Below are positions 25,385 through 34,703 of a DNA stretch of 64,000 nucleotides, in pieces. A program made the translations under genes and the position numbers. The notes below the pieces were generated by a model. The model had not been told where the DNA came from. It saw only the letters and a list, made by a program, of their open reading frames with translations, and did not search any database. Source of the stretch: Shinella sp. H4-D48. Its GTDB lineage: Bacteria > Pseudomonadota > Alphaproteobacteria > Rhizobiales > Rhizobiaceae. The stretch is taken from contig NZ_CP093337.1 of assembly GCF_022637395.1 (NCBI RefSeq), forward strand, positions 2,464,001-2,528,000, written 5' to 3'. Every line of letters begins with the position of its first letter. Position 1 is the stretch's first letter.

Positions 25385-27337
25385 TTGAACTGGCAGTGGT
25401 CCTGGCAACGGGCGAACCTTGCGGCGGGCATCTGGTGCCTTGTCGTGGGCATCGGCATGATGACGTTCTGGCTCATGGAGCCGGTCGATCTCGCCGGCCA
25501 CCTGCCCTTCCTTTTCGGCATGAAGTTCAATGCGGCTCTTGCGGCCGTCATGACGGGGGCCGCCCTGCTCCTGTCGGCGCGCGGTCTGCGGACCTTGCCG
25601 ACGCTCCTGCTGCTGGTGGTCCTGATCTATGGTGTGCTGGCCCTGTCGCAGCACGTCCTTGCGATCGACGTCGGCATCGACACGCTCCTGAACACGCCCT
25701 TCATGGACATCGGAACGAGCCGGCCGGGCCGCATCGCACCGAACACGGCCCTCTGCTTCATTCTCGTGAGCCTCGCGCTCATGCTGCGCATCATCAGGCG
25801 GAAGACCGACACAGTACAGGTCCTGCTCGGGCTCTCGGCCATCATCATCGCCGCTGCTGCCCTTGTCGGCTATGCGATCGCGCTCGATATCGCCCATGAC
25901 TGGATCCGCTTCACGCGCATGTCCATTCCAAGCGCCAGCTGTTTCATCGCGCTCGGCATGTCGATCGTTTTCGTCGACACCGAGGAAACCGGCTACCACC
26001 GCTCGACGCTCGCCAGCATTCTGGGCCTTTCGACCTATCTCGTGCTGCTGGCGATGGCCTACTACGAGCTGGCCCGCTACGAGACCGCCTTCGGCATCAC
26101 GTTTACCGCGGATACCGGCAATGGGCGCTCCACGCTCACCTCGCTCATCGTGATCTCCGGCGTGCTTTACGGCGGGCTGGTGGCACATCTCTATTTTTCA
26201 TCGCGCCGGGCGCGCCGCATGGCCGACGACCTTGCCGAAAGCCGCGCGCGGCTTGCCGCCGTCATCGACAACGCGGTCGACGGCATCATCCTGATCGACG
26301 ACCGCGGCATCATCCTCAAGGTCAACGCGGCATGCACCCGCATCTTCGGCTACGGTTCCGACGACATGATCGGCCAGAACGTGAAGATGCTGATGCCCGA
26401 TCCCTATCACCGCGACCACGACCGTTATATCTCCAACTACCAGCGCAGCGGTGAGGCCAAGGTCATCGGCATCGGCCGCGAGGTGGAAGGCCGGCGCCAG
26501 AGCGGCGAGATCTTCCCGCTCGATCTTGCCGTCGCCCGCATCGATCTCAACGGCGCGACGATCTATAGCGGCATCGTGCGCGACATTTCCGAGCGCAAGG
26601 AGAGCGAGCACGCACTGATCGACGCCAATACAGAGCTCGAGGAATTCGCCTATCGCACCTCGCACGACCTGCGTTCGCCGATCGCCTCCTCCATGGGCCT
26701 GCTCAAGATTTCGCGCATGATGCTGGCGGACGGCGATCTCAAGGGACTCGCGCAGACACTCCAGCGCATGGAGAAGAATTTCGGCCGGCTCGACCACCTC
26801 ATCCAGAACATCATCACCATCACGCGCAACCGCCTGATGGAAGAGGAAAAGAGCACCATCTCTCTTCGTGCAGCGGTCTCCGATGCCATCGATTCCCTCT
26901 CCCATCTGGAAGAGTTCAGGCGCATCCGCATCGAAAATCACATTGCCGCAGAATTGACAATTATCAGCAATCCATCGAAGTTCGACGTCATCGTCGGCAA
27001 CATGCTGTCCAACGCGATCAAGTATCACGATCCGCAGGAGGCGCAGCCGAGGATCGATATCCGCGCCCTCCGCTCCGCCGGCGGGATACGGCTATCGGTA
27101 GAGGACAACGGCCTGGGCGTTCCGCCCGCCAGCCGCCATTTGTTGTTCAGGATGTTCAAACGGCTGCACCCCAACCGATCCTTCGGCAGCGGGCTGGGCC
27201 TTTATATATTGAGGAAAAGCGCAGAATCGCTTGGCGGTACTGCGCTCTACGAAGCAAGGGACAAGGGAAGCCGGTTCATCATCGAGCTGCCCGTCGAGGA
27301 AACACATGAAAATCCAATCGATCCTGGTCGTCGATGA
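25385..27337 (+). CDS. membrane sensor histidine kinase with a FixL-type PAS domain
   Basis: A 650-aa kinase. Residues 10-270 contain about 8 hydrophobic segments (with an APNTALCF motif in TM4). A PAS domain at 285-400 follows, then the HisKA/HATPase parts: H-box His427 (RTSHDLRSP), N-box Asn543 (NMLSNAIKYH), DNG at 574-576 and GSGLGL at 601-606. The PAS resembles oxygen-sensing FixL: LMPDPYHRDHDRYISNY with His345 at the proximal heme-ligand position and Arg365 in GIGR. Two other FixL pocket residues differ (Asn and Lys replace Arg and His), so heme binding is only possible. The start is TTG after GGGGGAA. A receiver gene overlaps its 3' end. Confidence 0.85.
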   Translation: MNWQWSWQRANLAAGIWCLVVGIGMMTFWLMEPVDLAGHLPFLFGMKFNAALAAVMTGAALLLSARGLRTLPTLLLLVVLIYGVLALSQHVLAIDVGIDTLLNTPFMDIGTSRPGRIAPNTALCFILVSLALMLRIIRRKTDTVQVLLGLSAIIIAAAALVGYAIALDIAHDWIRFTRMSIPSASCFIALGMSIVFVDTEETGYHRSTLASILGLSTYLVLLAMAYYELARYETAFGITFTADTGNGRSTLTSLIVISGVLYGGLVAHLYFSSRRARRMADDLAESRARLAAVIDNAVDGIILIDDRGIILKVNAACTRIFGYGSDDMIGQNVKMLMPDPYHRDHDRYISNYQRSGEAKVIGIGREVEGRRQSGEIFPLDLAVARIDLNGATIYSGIVRDISERKESEHALIDANTELEEFAYRTSHDLRSPIASSMGLLKISRMMLADGDLKGLAQTLQRMEKNFGRLDHLIQNIITITRNRLMEEEKSTISLRAAVSDAIDSLSHLEEFRRIRIENHIAAELTIISNPSKFDVIVGNMLSNAIKYHDPQEAQPRIDIRALRSAGGIRLSVEDNGLGVPPASRHLLFRMFKRLHPNRSFGSGLGLYILRKSAESLGGTALYEARDKGSRFIIELPVEETHENPIDPGRR

Positions 27338-27680
27338 CGACGAGAACGATCAGTTCATCTGCGAATACACGATCCGCAAATACGACTCGGCCATCCGCGT
27401 GCTCAAGGCCTTCGACGGCGCCGAAGCACTCAATGTGCTGCGCGGCGACACGCCGGATGCCATCATCCTCGACATCAACATGCCCGTGATGAACGGCTTC
27501 GAGTTCCTCGACCGCTATGCGCAGGAATTCGAGGTCCACGCCCCCGTCGTCGCGATGCTCACCAGTTCGCATCTCGGCAAGGACCGCGAACGGGCCATGC
27601 AGTACGATTTCGTCAAGAGCTATTTCGAAAAGCCGCTGGAACCCGACCATCTGCGCGTGATGGCCGAGCTGCTGGGCTGA
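27306..27680 (+). CDS. single-domain response regulator
   Basis: A 124-aa stand-alone receiver (CheY/Rcp1-like) with no output domain. The acidic pocket is Asp10-Asp12, the phosphoacceptor Asp56 is in IILDINMPVMNGFEF, a switch Thr/Ser is in AMLTSS, and the conserved Lys is in FEKPL. It starts 32 bp inside the kinase gene, with GAGGAA upstream, so the two are translationally coupled. It probably relays phosphate from the kinase to another protein rather than to DNA. Confidence 0.9.
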   Translation: MKIQSILVVDDDENDQFICEYTIRKYDSAIRVLKAFDGAEALNVLRGDTPDAIILDINMPVMNGFEFLDRYAQEFEVHAPVVAMLTSSHLGKDRERAMQYDFVKSYFEKPLEPDHLRVMAELLG

Positions 27681-27808
27681 AGGCGGTTTTGGGCGTTGGC
27701 CCCATTTCGGGGGCAATCCTGGTTGTGGCCCCCCACGCATTCACCGATTTGCGCACCCGTTTCGCTTTCCCGCCTGCCTTTCCGTGAAAGCTTCGCCATA
27801 GTGGGCGC

Positions 27809-29050
27809 ATGTCCACGATTCGCCCCCTGATTCCACTTCTCGTCACCGCCGGTATCCTGATCGGCGGCAACGGGCTGCAGGGCACGTTCATCGCGTTGCG
27901 CGCGGCCAATGAGGGCTTCTCGACGTCGGTGATCGGCATCGTCGGCGCGGGCTACAGCATCGGCTTCGCCATCGGCTGCATCTACGTGACGCGCGTGCTG
28001 CGGGCCATCGGTCATATCCGCACCTTTTCCGCCATGGCGGCCATCGCGTCGGCCTCGGCCATCGCCATGGTTCTGGTGATCGATCCCATCTTCTGGTTCG
28101 CCATGCGACTGGTCGCCGGGATCTGCTTCGCCAGTCTCTTCGCCACCGTCGAAAGCTGGCTGAACGCCTCCGTCACCAATGCCAACCGGGCGCGCACGCT
28201 TTCCGTCTACCGTCTGGTCGACCTCGGCTCGGTGACAGCCGCGCAATATGTCATTCCCGGCTTCGGCATCGGCGGTTTCGAGATTTTCGCCTTCATCGCC
28301 ATGGCACTGTCGCTGTCGCTGGTGCCGATCTCGCTTGCCGACCGCTCCAGCCCCACCGTGCCGGAGGCGATCCGCTTCGACGTGAAGAAGCTGTGGAACA
28401 TCTCGCCGCTCGCCACCGTCGGCTGTATCGTCGTGGGCCTGACCAATGCGGCCTTCCGCAATCTTGGGCCGATCTATGCCCACGACATCGGGCTTTCGGT
28501 GACGGCCATCGCGAGCTTCATGAGCGCGGGCATCGTCGGCGGGGTCGTGCTGCAATATCCGCTCGGCATCTATTCCGACAGGCTGGACCGGCGCCTGATC
28601 ATTCTCGTCGCCACGTTCGGCTCAACGCTCGCCGCGCTCTATCTCGCCTTCTTTGCCGGCGGCAACGAATGGAAGAACCTCGTCGGCATCTTTGTCTTCG
28701 GTGCCTTTGCCATGCCGCTCTATTCGCTCTGCTCTGCCCACGCCAACGATCATGCCGGGGAAGGCGAGCATGCGCTGGTTTCGGCCGGGATGCTTTTCTT
28801 CTGGTCCTGCGGGGCGATCATCGGGCCGCTCTTCGCCTCCGTGCTGCTCCAGTTCTTCGGGCCGCAGGCGCTCTTCCTCTATACCGCCATCATCCTCTTC
28901 GCCTTCATGGGTTACACGGCCTTGCGCATGAGCGCACGGCCCGGCGTGCCGACGGGCGCACGCCGCAGCCGCTTCCGCAACCTGCTGCGCACCTCCTTCT
29001 TCTTCAACAAGCTGGCCGCGCCGGAGAAGGAGCGCCGCGAAAAGCGCTGA
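27809..29050 (+). CDS. MFS transporter (YcaD-like), second copy
   Basis: A 413-aa, 12-TM transporter of the same group as the one at 16815, with the shared motif ATVESWLNASVTNANRARTLSVYRLVDLGS after TM4. TM segments are regular. The C-terminus is basic and cytoplasmic (ARRSRFRNLLRTSFFFNKLAAPEKERREKR contains many Arg/Lys). The substrate is unknown. No strong Shine-Dalgarno precedes the ATG. It is separated from the multicopper oxidase gene by 83 bp on the same strand. Confidence 0.85.
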   Translation: MSTIRPLIPLLVTAGILIGGNGLQGTFIALRAANEGFSTSVIGIVGAGYSIGFAIGCIYVTRVLRAIGHIRTFSAMAAIASASAIAMVLVIDPIFWFAMRLVAGICFASLFATVESWLNASVTNANRARTLSVYRLVDLGSVTAAQYVIPGFGIGGFEIFAFIAMALSLSLVPISLADRSSPTVPEAIRFDVKKLWNISPLATVGCIVVGLTNAAFRNLGPIYAHDIGLSVTAIASFMSAGIVGGVVLQYPLGIYSDRLDRRLIILVATFGSTLAALYLAFFAGGNEWKNLVGIFVFGAFAMPLYSLCSAHANDHAGEGEHALVSAGMLFFWSCGAIIGPLFASVLLQFFGPQALFLYTAIILFAFMGYTALRMSARPGVPTGARRSRFRNLLRTSFFFNKLAAPEKERREKR

Positions 29051-29133
29051 GCTGCGGCAATCTGGTCTCGCACCGCTTATTGATGAGCGCGCAAGTCAGG
29101 TTTAGAAGCAGGCAACGCACCGGAGGGATTGCC

Positions 29134-30519
29134 ATGCTGACACGTCGCACGCTGATGAAGGGCGCACTCGTCGCCGGTGCCTATGCCGGCGGAATGAGCC
29201 TGGCCGGCCAGCTTGGCAAACCGGCAAGTGCGAAGGCCGCAACGACGCTCCTCACCCGCCGCACCGATGCGCTCATCACCGACAAAGGGCCGACCAGGGC
29301 GGCCATGACCTATGGCGACGCCGAGGTGCCGCCGGTGCTGCGCATGCGCCGCGGCGTGCCCTTCGCGCTGCGCCTCGAAAACGGGCTGGACGAGCCGACC
29401 ACGGTGCACTGGCACGGTCTGCGCATCGACAACAGGATGGACGGCGTGCCCTTCCTCACGCAGCCCTATGTCTATGGCGGCGACGGTTTCGACTATGCCT
29501 TCACGCCGCCCGATGCCGGCACCTTCTGGTATCACCCCCATTGCAACACGCTGGAACAGATGGGCCGCGGCCTCGCCGGCGTGATCGTGGTCGAGGACCC
29601 GACCGACGCAGTCTTCGACGCCGAGATCGTGCTCAATCTGCGTGACTGGCGGCTGGGCGGCGACGGGCAGTTCATCGCGCAGTTCAAGCCGCGCGACGCT
29701 GCGCGCGCCGGCACCTTCGGCACGGTGCGCACCACCAACTGGCGCCAGACACCACAATACGATGCGCCGGCGGGCGGGCTCGTGCGGCTGCGCATCGCCG
29801 CCACCGACGTCACCCGCATCCTGACCCTGAATGTGGATGGCGCCGACGCGCTCGTGATCGCCGCCGACGGCAATCCCACGGCAGACCGTTTCAAGCTCGA
29901 TCACCTGATGATCGGCCCCGGCCAGCGACTGGACCTCGCGCTGCGCATGCCCGACAGCGAGGGCGCCATCGCCGCGCTGATGGACCTGCGCGGCACAAAG
30001 CCCGCCACGCTCGTCACCTTCCGCGCCACCGGCGCATCGCTGAAGCGCAATCTCCAGGATCTGCCGGCGCTGTCCGCCAATCCCCTGTCCGAGCCGGACC
30101 TTTCGGCGGCGACGGAAATCCCGTTCATCCTGTCGGCCTCGGCGGAAGAGCGCCCGAAGGACGGCATCTGCGGCTCGCTCGGCTACAATTTCTGGGCCAT
30201 CAACAAGGTGCCGTGGGCAGACGACAGCGGCGACCCGACCGCGCCGCTCGCCGAGATGAAGGCGGGCAGGACCTATATCTTCAATGTCGAAAACCCGACG
30301 CCGCAGGTGCATCCGCTCCACCTGCACGGCCTCGTCTTCAAGCCGATGAACTCCAACAAGCAGGCGCTTCGCCCGCACTTCTCCGACACCTATCTCATCC
30401 TGCCGGACGAGAAGGTGCAGCTGGCACTCGTGGCCGACAATCCCGGCGACTGGGTCTTCCATTGCCACATCATCGAGCACCAGAAGACCGGCATGACGAG
30501 CTATGTGCGGGTGACGTAA
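29134..30519 (+). CDS. multicopper oxidase, Tat-exported
   Basis: A 461-aa three-cupredoxin-domain oxidase. The twin-arginine signal TRRTLMKG at residues 3-10 implies folded export to the periplasm. The copper motifs are complete: HWHG (92-95), HPH (134-136), HPLHLHG (about 403-409) and HCHIIEHQKTGM (443-454), giving the T1 site plus the trinuclear cluster. No Met-rich insert typical of CueO is seen, so it is closer to laccase/FtsP-like oxidases than to CueO. GGAGGG precedes the ATG. Confidence 0.9.
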   Translation: MLTRRTLMKGALVAGAYAGGMSLAGQLGKPASAKAATTLLTRRTDALITDKGPTRAAMTYGDAEVPPVLRMRRGVPFALRLENGLDEPTTVHWHGLRIDNRMDGVPFLTQPYVYGGDGFDYAFTPPDAGTFWYHPHCNTLEQMGRGLAGVIVVEDPTDAVFDAEIVLNLRDWRLGGDGQFIAQFKPRDAARAGTFGTVRTTNWRQTPQYDAPAGGLVRLRIAATDVTRILTLNVDGADALVIAADGNPTADRFKLDHLMIGPGQRLDLALRMPDSEGAIAALMDLRGTKPATLVTFRATGASLKRNLQDLPALSANPLSEPDLSAATEIPFILSASAEERPKDGICGSLGYNFWAINKVPWADDSGDPTAPLAEMKAGRTYIFNVENPTPQVHPLHLHGLVFKPMNSNKQALRPHFSDTYLILPDEKVQLALVADNPGDWVFHCHIIEHQKTGMTSYVRVT

Positions 30520-30622
30520 GGCGTGGCACCGCCGCTTTAACCCGAAATTTTCGATTGTGGCAAAACCGTGGAACGTCTAAAGCTGCCCGATCCAAAAAAT
30601 CGAGAAAGCCGGCCAAGTCCTT

Positions 30623-31774
30623 ATGCAGATCATCGAGACAACCGCAGCCCTTCGCGACGCCTGTGAGACGCTCGCCCGTTCCGAGTATCTGACGATCGAC
30701 ACGGAGTTCCTGCGGGAAACGACGTTCTGGCCGGAACTTTGCCTCATCCAGCTCGCCGGGCCGGAGATCGAGGTCATCGTCGATCCGCTGGCCAAGGGTC
30801 TGGACCTTGCGCCCTTCTTCGAGTTGATGGCCAACCCTGATGTGCTGAAGGTGTTCCACGCCGCAAGGCAGGATATCGAGATCATCTTCAACCGCGGCAA
30901 CCTGCTGCCGCATCCGATCTTCGATACGCAGGTCGCGGCCATGGTCTGTGGCTTCGGCGACAGCGTGTCCTATGACCAGCTCGTGCAGAAGATCAAGGGC
31001 GTGCATATCGACAAGTCCTCGCGCTTCACCGACTGGAGCCGCCGGCCGCTGACAGACAAGCAGCTCGAATATGCGCTGGCCGACGTCACTCACCTGCGCG
31101 ACGTCTATCTGGCACTCAAGGAGAAGCTGGAGGAAGCGGGCCGTTCGCTGTGGCTGACGGAAGAAATGGCCGTGCTGGAATCACGCGAGACCTACGACCT
31201 GCACCCTGATGACGCCTGGCGCCGCCTCAAGATGCGCGTCAAGAAGCCGGTGGAGTTGGCCGTTCTGCAGAAGGTGGCCGCCTGGCGCGAACGCGAGGCG
31301 CGCAGCCGCAATGTGCCGCGCTCGCGCATCCTCAAGGACGACACGATCTACGAGATCGCCCAGCAGCAGCCGGCCGACGCCGAGGCGCTGGCCCGCCTGC
31401 GCACCATCCCCAAGGGCTGGGAGCGCTCGCAGTCGGGTGCCGCACTTCTCGAGGCCATCGGCGAGGCGCTTGCCATCCCGAAGACCGACCTGCCCCGTAT
31501 GCCGCGCCAGAACCATGTTCCCGAAGGCGCAGCCTCCGCCAGCGAAATGCTGAAGGTGCTGCTCAAGATCGTCTCCGAAAAAGAAGGCGTCGCGGCCAAG
31601 ATCATCGCCAATTCCGACGATCTCGAAAAGATCGCCATCGAGGGCGAGGCGGCCGAAGTCGCCGCCCTTTCCGGCTGGCGCCGCGAACTCTTCGGCGAGA
31701 CCGCGCTCAACCTTATCGGCGGCAAGGTCGCGCTGCGCTTCGTCGACAAGAAGATCGAGGCCGTCGAGCTTTAA
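30623..31774 (+). CDS. rnd: ribonuclease D
   Basis: A 383-aa 3'-5' exoribonuclease for tRNA 3'-end maturation. The DEDDy residues are in LTIDTEFLRE (Asp26, Glu28), in FHAARQDIEI and in the YALADVTHLRDVY segment. The HRDC domain spans about 205-285 (RLKMRVKKPVELAVLQKVAAWREREARSRNVPRSRILKDD). The length and domain order are normal. It stands alone, converging on the DUF2000 gene with 3 bp between them. Confidence 0.93.
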   Translation: MQIIETTAALRDACETLARSEYLTIDTEFLRETTFWPELCLIQLAGPEIEVIVDPLAKGLDLAPFFELMANPDVLKVFHAARQDIEIIFNRGNLLPHPIFDTQVAAMVCGFGDSVSYDQLVQKIKGVHIDKSSRFTDWSRRPLTDKQLEYALADVTHLRDVYLALKEKLEEAGRSLWLTEEMAVLESRETYDLHPDDAWRRLKMRVKKPVELAVLQKVAAWREREARSRNVPRSRILKDDTIYEIAQQQPADAEALARLRTIPKGWERSQSGAALLEAIGEALAIPKTDLPRMPRQNHVPEGAASASEMLKVLLKIVSEKEGVAAKIIANSDDLEKIAIEGEAAEVAALSGWRRELFGETALNLIGGKVALRFVDKKIEAVEL

Positions 31775-31777
31775 GCC

Positions 31778-32185
31778 TCATGCGTGAAGCCTGGCGCCCT
31801 TGGTGATGCGATCCACGGTCTTCTTGTCGGCATGCATCGCGATGCCGACGATATTGGCATCGTCAGGACGGAACGTCGCGAAGACCGCACGATTGGCGGC
31901 GTCATGGCCAGTCGAGAACATCTCCTTGATGTAAACGGATGCGGGCACCGCGCGTTCGAGCGCGCGGACGTGGATCTTTGAAAGCGTCGTGCCGTCGGCC
32001 GACAGCACGATGATCGGCTGCACGCTGAGCGCGTTATAGACATGGCCGGCCGCATCGCGATAAGCTTCACCGATCAGTTCCGGCTTCTGGCCGATGATGC
32101 CGCTCGACAGGAACGCGGTGACATTGAGCTTCTGCCACACCTCCAGATCCTCGCGCAGCACGACGGCGAACTTGGTATCGAACAT
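31778..32185 (-). CDS. DUF2000 family protein
   Basis: A 135-aa protein of the DUF2000 family, related in fold to peptidyl-tRNA hydrolase II-like proteins. Family features are KFAVVLREDLEVWQKLNVTAFLSSGI, a central PIIVLSADGTTLSKIHVRALERAVPASVYIKEMFSTGHDAANRA and a final VGIAMHADKKTVDRITKGARLH. The function is unknown. GGGAG precedes the ATG at about 10 bases. It is divergent from an AraC regulator gene, which may control it. Confidence 0.82.
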   Translation of the reverse strand: MFDTKFAVVLREDLEVWQKLNVTAFLSSGIIGQKPELIGEAYRDAAGHVYNALSVQPIIVLSADGTTLSKIHVRALERAVPASVYIKEMFSTGHDAANRAVFATFRPDDANIVGIAMHADKKTVDRITKGARLHA

Positions 32186-32300
32186 TCGGATATACTCCCG
32201 GGAAAAGGCTGCGGACCATTCCGCGGACAATGCGATAGCAGGCGCGGTCGAGGGCCCGCTTGAACGTTCGTGCACGGACAGGGACAAGGACCGCATCGTC

Positions 32301-33092
32301 GTGGCGCCCGAGCTTGCCGGCATCGAACGGATCGAGGCGCGGTTCCGCGGCAAGGGCTTCGACCTGCACCGGCACGACACCTATGCCCTGGGCGTCACCA
32401 TGGCCGGCATCCAGACCTTCCGCTATCGCGGCGCGTCGCGGTTCAGCCCGCCCGGCAATGTCATCGTGCTGCATCCCGACGAGTTGCACGACGGCGCGGC
32501 CGGCACAGATGACGGGCTGACCTACCGCATGATGTACATCCCGCCGGAGCGGTTCCTGCCGGCGACGGCTGAACGCGGGCGCTCCCTGCCCTTCGTGGCA
32601 AGCCCCGTCATCGACGACAACAGGCTGGCGCGGCTGCTGCTCGACGCCTTCGGCAGCATGAATGAAGCATTCGAACCGCTGAAGTTCGACGAACTGGTGG
32701 CGGAGATTGCCACCACGCTGCTCGACCATGCCGGTGCGCCGCAGGCACGGTCGGAACGGCTTGCGCAGCCGGAGGTCCTGAGAGCCTGCGCCTTCCTGCG
32801 GGAAAACATCGTCCGGCAAGTCAGCGCTCAAGACCTCGAAGAGGTGACCGGCCTCGACCGCTTTGCGCTTGCCCGGCAGTTCCGACGGGTGCTTGGCACC
32901 AGCCCGCACCGCTATCTTGTCATGCGCCGGCTGGAATGCGCGCGCGCCCTGATCACCGCCGGCGAAAGCCTGGCGGAAGCCGCCTTCGCCAGCGGCTTTG
33001 CCGATCAGGCTCATCTCAGCCGCCACTTCAAGAAAGCGCACGGCATGACGCCCGGGCGCTTCGCCGCGCTTTCCGCAGGGCGCGGCCGCTAG
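32301..33092 (+). CDS. AraC family transcriptional regulator
   Basis: An AraC/XylS regulator of about 263 aa. The N-terminal cupin-like sensor domain contains HRHDTYALGVTMAGIQTFRYRG and GNVIVLHPDELHDG. The C-terminal double HTH is intact (VSAQDLEEVTGLDRFALARQFRRVLGTSPHRYLVMRRLECARALI and SLAEAAFASGFADQAHLSRHFKKAHGMTPGRF). The start is uncertain. GTG at 32301, 10 bases after AAGGA, is chosen; the frame is open far upstream, but those codons overlap the divergent DUF2000 start and lack other good starts. Confidence 0.85.
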   Translation: MAPELAGIERIEARFRGKGFDLHRHDTYALGVTMAGIQTFRYRGASRFSPPGNVIVLHPDELHDGAAGTDDGLTYRMMYIPPERFLPATAERGRSLPFVASPVIDDNRLARLLLDAFGSMNEAFEPLKFDELVAEIATTLLDHAGAPQARSERLAQPEVLRACAFLRENIVRQVSAQDLEEVTGLDRFALARQFRRVLGTSPHRYLVMRRLECARALITAGESLAEAAFASGFADQAHLSRHFKKAHGMTPGRFAALSAGRGR

Positions 33093-33118
33093 CGCATTGT
33101 TTTCATCGCATTATCCCA

Positions 33119-33153
33119 CGCCGAAGCGATGCCGCTTCGGCCGGAAATGCTCT
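33119..33153. repeat. short palindromic repeat, copy 1
   Basis: The hairpin CCGAAGCGAT-G-CCGCTTCGG is flanked by CG and followed by ATGCTCT. The same core recurs at 62559-62593. It lies just after the AraC gene. Confidence 0.7.
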
Positions 33154-33186
33154 AATCCACACCCCCGTCACGAAAGCGACAAGCAA

Positions 33187-33204
33187 CTGTCAAGCAGCGG
33201 TCAT
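33187..33204 (+). promoter_or_regulatory. PHO-box-like PhoB site
   Basis: CTGTCAA-GCAG-CGGTCAT has the direct-repeat layout 7-4-7 of the PHO box, with 6 of 7 matches to CTGTCAT in each half. It lies 50 bp upstream of the phytase-esterase-like gene, a phosphate-scavenging type of target. Confidence 0.7.
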
Positions 33205-33253
33205 GCACGCTGCCTATCAACTGGCGTCGCTTTGCAAACCCACGGGGATAACG

Positions 33254-34612
33254 ATGACCAGACACCTTTTCACCACCGCTGCCCTTGCGCTGCTGATGAC
33301 CACGACCGCGCTCGCCGCGGAGACCGAATTTACCGCCACGCTGAAGGCGCACGCGATCCTCCCGGCCGACACGATCCTCGCCGCCCCCGATGACGCGGCC
33401 GATTATCTCAAGACCTCCGGCAAGTTCACCACCGCCGACCGCAAGCGTAGCGATGCGCCCGGCACTGTCATGGGCAAGGACGGCGTGCGCGAGACCGGCC
33501 TTGCACTGCCCTTCGCAGGACAGCCAATGCAGGGCTTCTCCGGCATCAAGGCCATGGAGGACGGCACGTTCTGGACGCTGTCGGACAACGGTTTCGGCAC
33601 CAAGCTGAACTCGTCCGACGCCATGCTGATGCTGCATCATGTGCGCTTCGACTGGGACAAGGGCACGATGGAGCCGATCACGACGCTCTTCCTGTCCGAC
33701 CCGGACAAGAAGGCGCCCTTCCCGATCGTCATGGAGGGTGCGGCCAAGCGCTACCTCACGGGCGCCGATTTCGATGTCGAATCCATTCAGCCCGTCGCCG
33801 ACGGTTTCTGGGTCGGCGAGGAATTCGGGCCCTACATCCTGAAATTCGACCGTGAGGGCCGGCTGACCGACGTCATCGCCACAGAGGTCGACGGCAAGCC
33901 GGTGGCTTCGCCCGACAATCCGACGCTTGCCGTGCAGGCCGATCCGTCCAAGGCGATGCCGGCCTTCAACCTCAAGCGCTCCGGCGGCTATGAAGGCCTG
34001 GCCCTTTCGAAGGACGGCTCGAAGCTCTACGGCCTGCTGGAAGGCCCGATCTGGCTAGACAATGCCAATGTCGAGAAGGCCGAAGGTCGCCCGGCTCTGC
34101 GCATCATCGAGCTCGACGTCGCGTCCAAGGCCTGGACGGGCCGCAGCTGGCTCTATCCGCTCGCCGAAGGCGGCGAGGCCATTGGCGACTTCAACATGCT
34201 GGACGAGACGACGGCACTGGTGATCGAGCGCGATAACGGTGCGGGTACCGCCGACAAGGCCTGCGCCGATGCGAAGGACCCGAAGCCGGACTGCTTCGCC
34301 ACGCCCTCAAAGGTCAAGCGCATCTACAAGATCGCCATGACGGATGAGACCGTCGGCAAGGCCGTGCGCAAGATCGGCTATATCGACCTTCTGAAGATCG
34401 CCGATCCCGCCAACAAAAAGCGCCAGGGCGGCGGCGACGGCTTCTACGACATGCCGTTCGTCACCATCGAGAATGTCGACCGCGTGGACGATACCCACAT
34501 CATCGTCGGCAACGACAACAACCTGCCCTTCTCCGCCGGCCGCGCGCTCGACAAGGCCGACGACAACGAGTTCGTGCTGCTGGAAGTGGGCGAGTTTTTG
34601 AAGGCGGAGTGA
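33254..34612 (+). CDS. secreted esterase-like phytase family protein
   Basis: A 452-aa periplasmic or secreted beta-propeller protein of the 'esterase-like activity of phytase' family (PF13449 type). The signal peptide covers residues 1-21 (ending ALAA). Family segments include MQGFSGIKAMEDGTFWTLSDNGFGTKLNSSDAML, DFDVESIQPVADGFWVGEEFGPYILKFDREGRL, GYEGLALSKDGSKLYGLLEGP and the final VDDTHIIVGNDNNLPFSAGR. It probably hydrolyses organic phosphate esters. The PHO-box-like site upstream supports induction under phosphate starvation. GGGGA precedes the ATG. Confidence 0.85.
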   Translation: MTRHLFTTAALALLMTTTALAAETEFTATLKAHAILPADTILAAPDDAADYLKTSGKFTTADRKRSDAPGTVMGKDGVRETGLALPFAGQPMQGFSGIKAMEDGTFWTLSDNGFGTKLNSSDAMLMLHHVRFDWDKGTMEPITTLFLSDPDKKAPFPIVMEGAAKRYLTGADFDVESIQPVADGFWVGEEFGPYILKFDREGRLTDVIATEVDGKPVASPDNPTLAVQADPSKAMPAFNLKRSGGYEGLALSKDGSKLYGLLEGPIWLDNANVEKAEGRPALRIIELDVASKAWTGRSWLYPLAEGGEAIGDFNMLDETTALVIERDNGAGTADKACADAKDPKPDCFATPSKVKRIYKIAMTDETVGKAVRKIGYIDLLKIADPANKKRQGGGDGFYDMPFVTIENVDRVDDTHIIVGNDNNLPFSAGRALDKADDNEFVLLEVGEFLKAE

Positions 34613-34703
34613 GCCAGAGAGCTCGCTGCATCAGCCTTCTCCCCGCTTGCGGGGAGGAGGCGCAAAGGGCCTGACCATTGCCCAACGGTGGCGAGGCGGC
34701 GGA

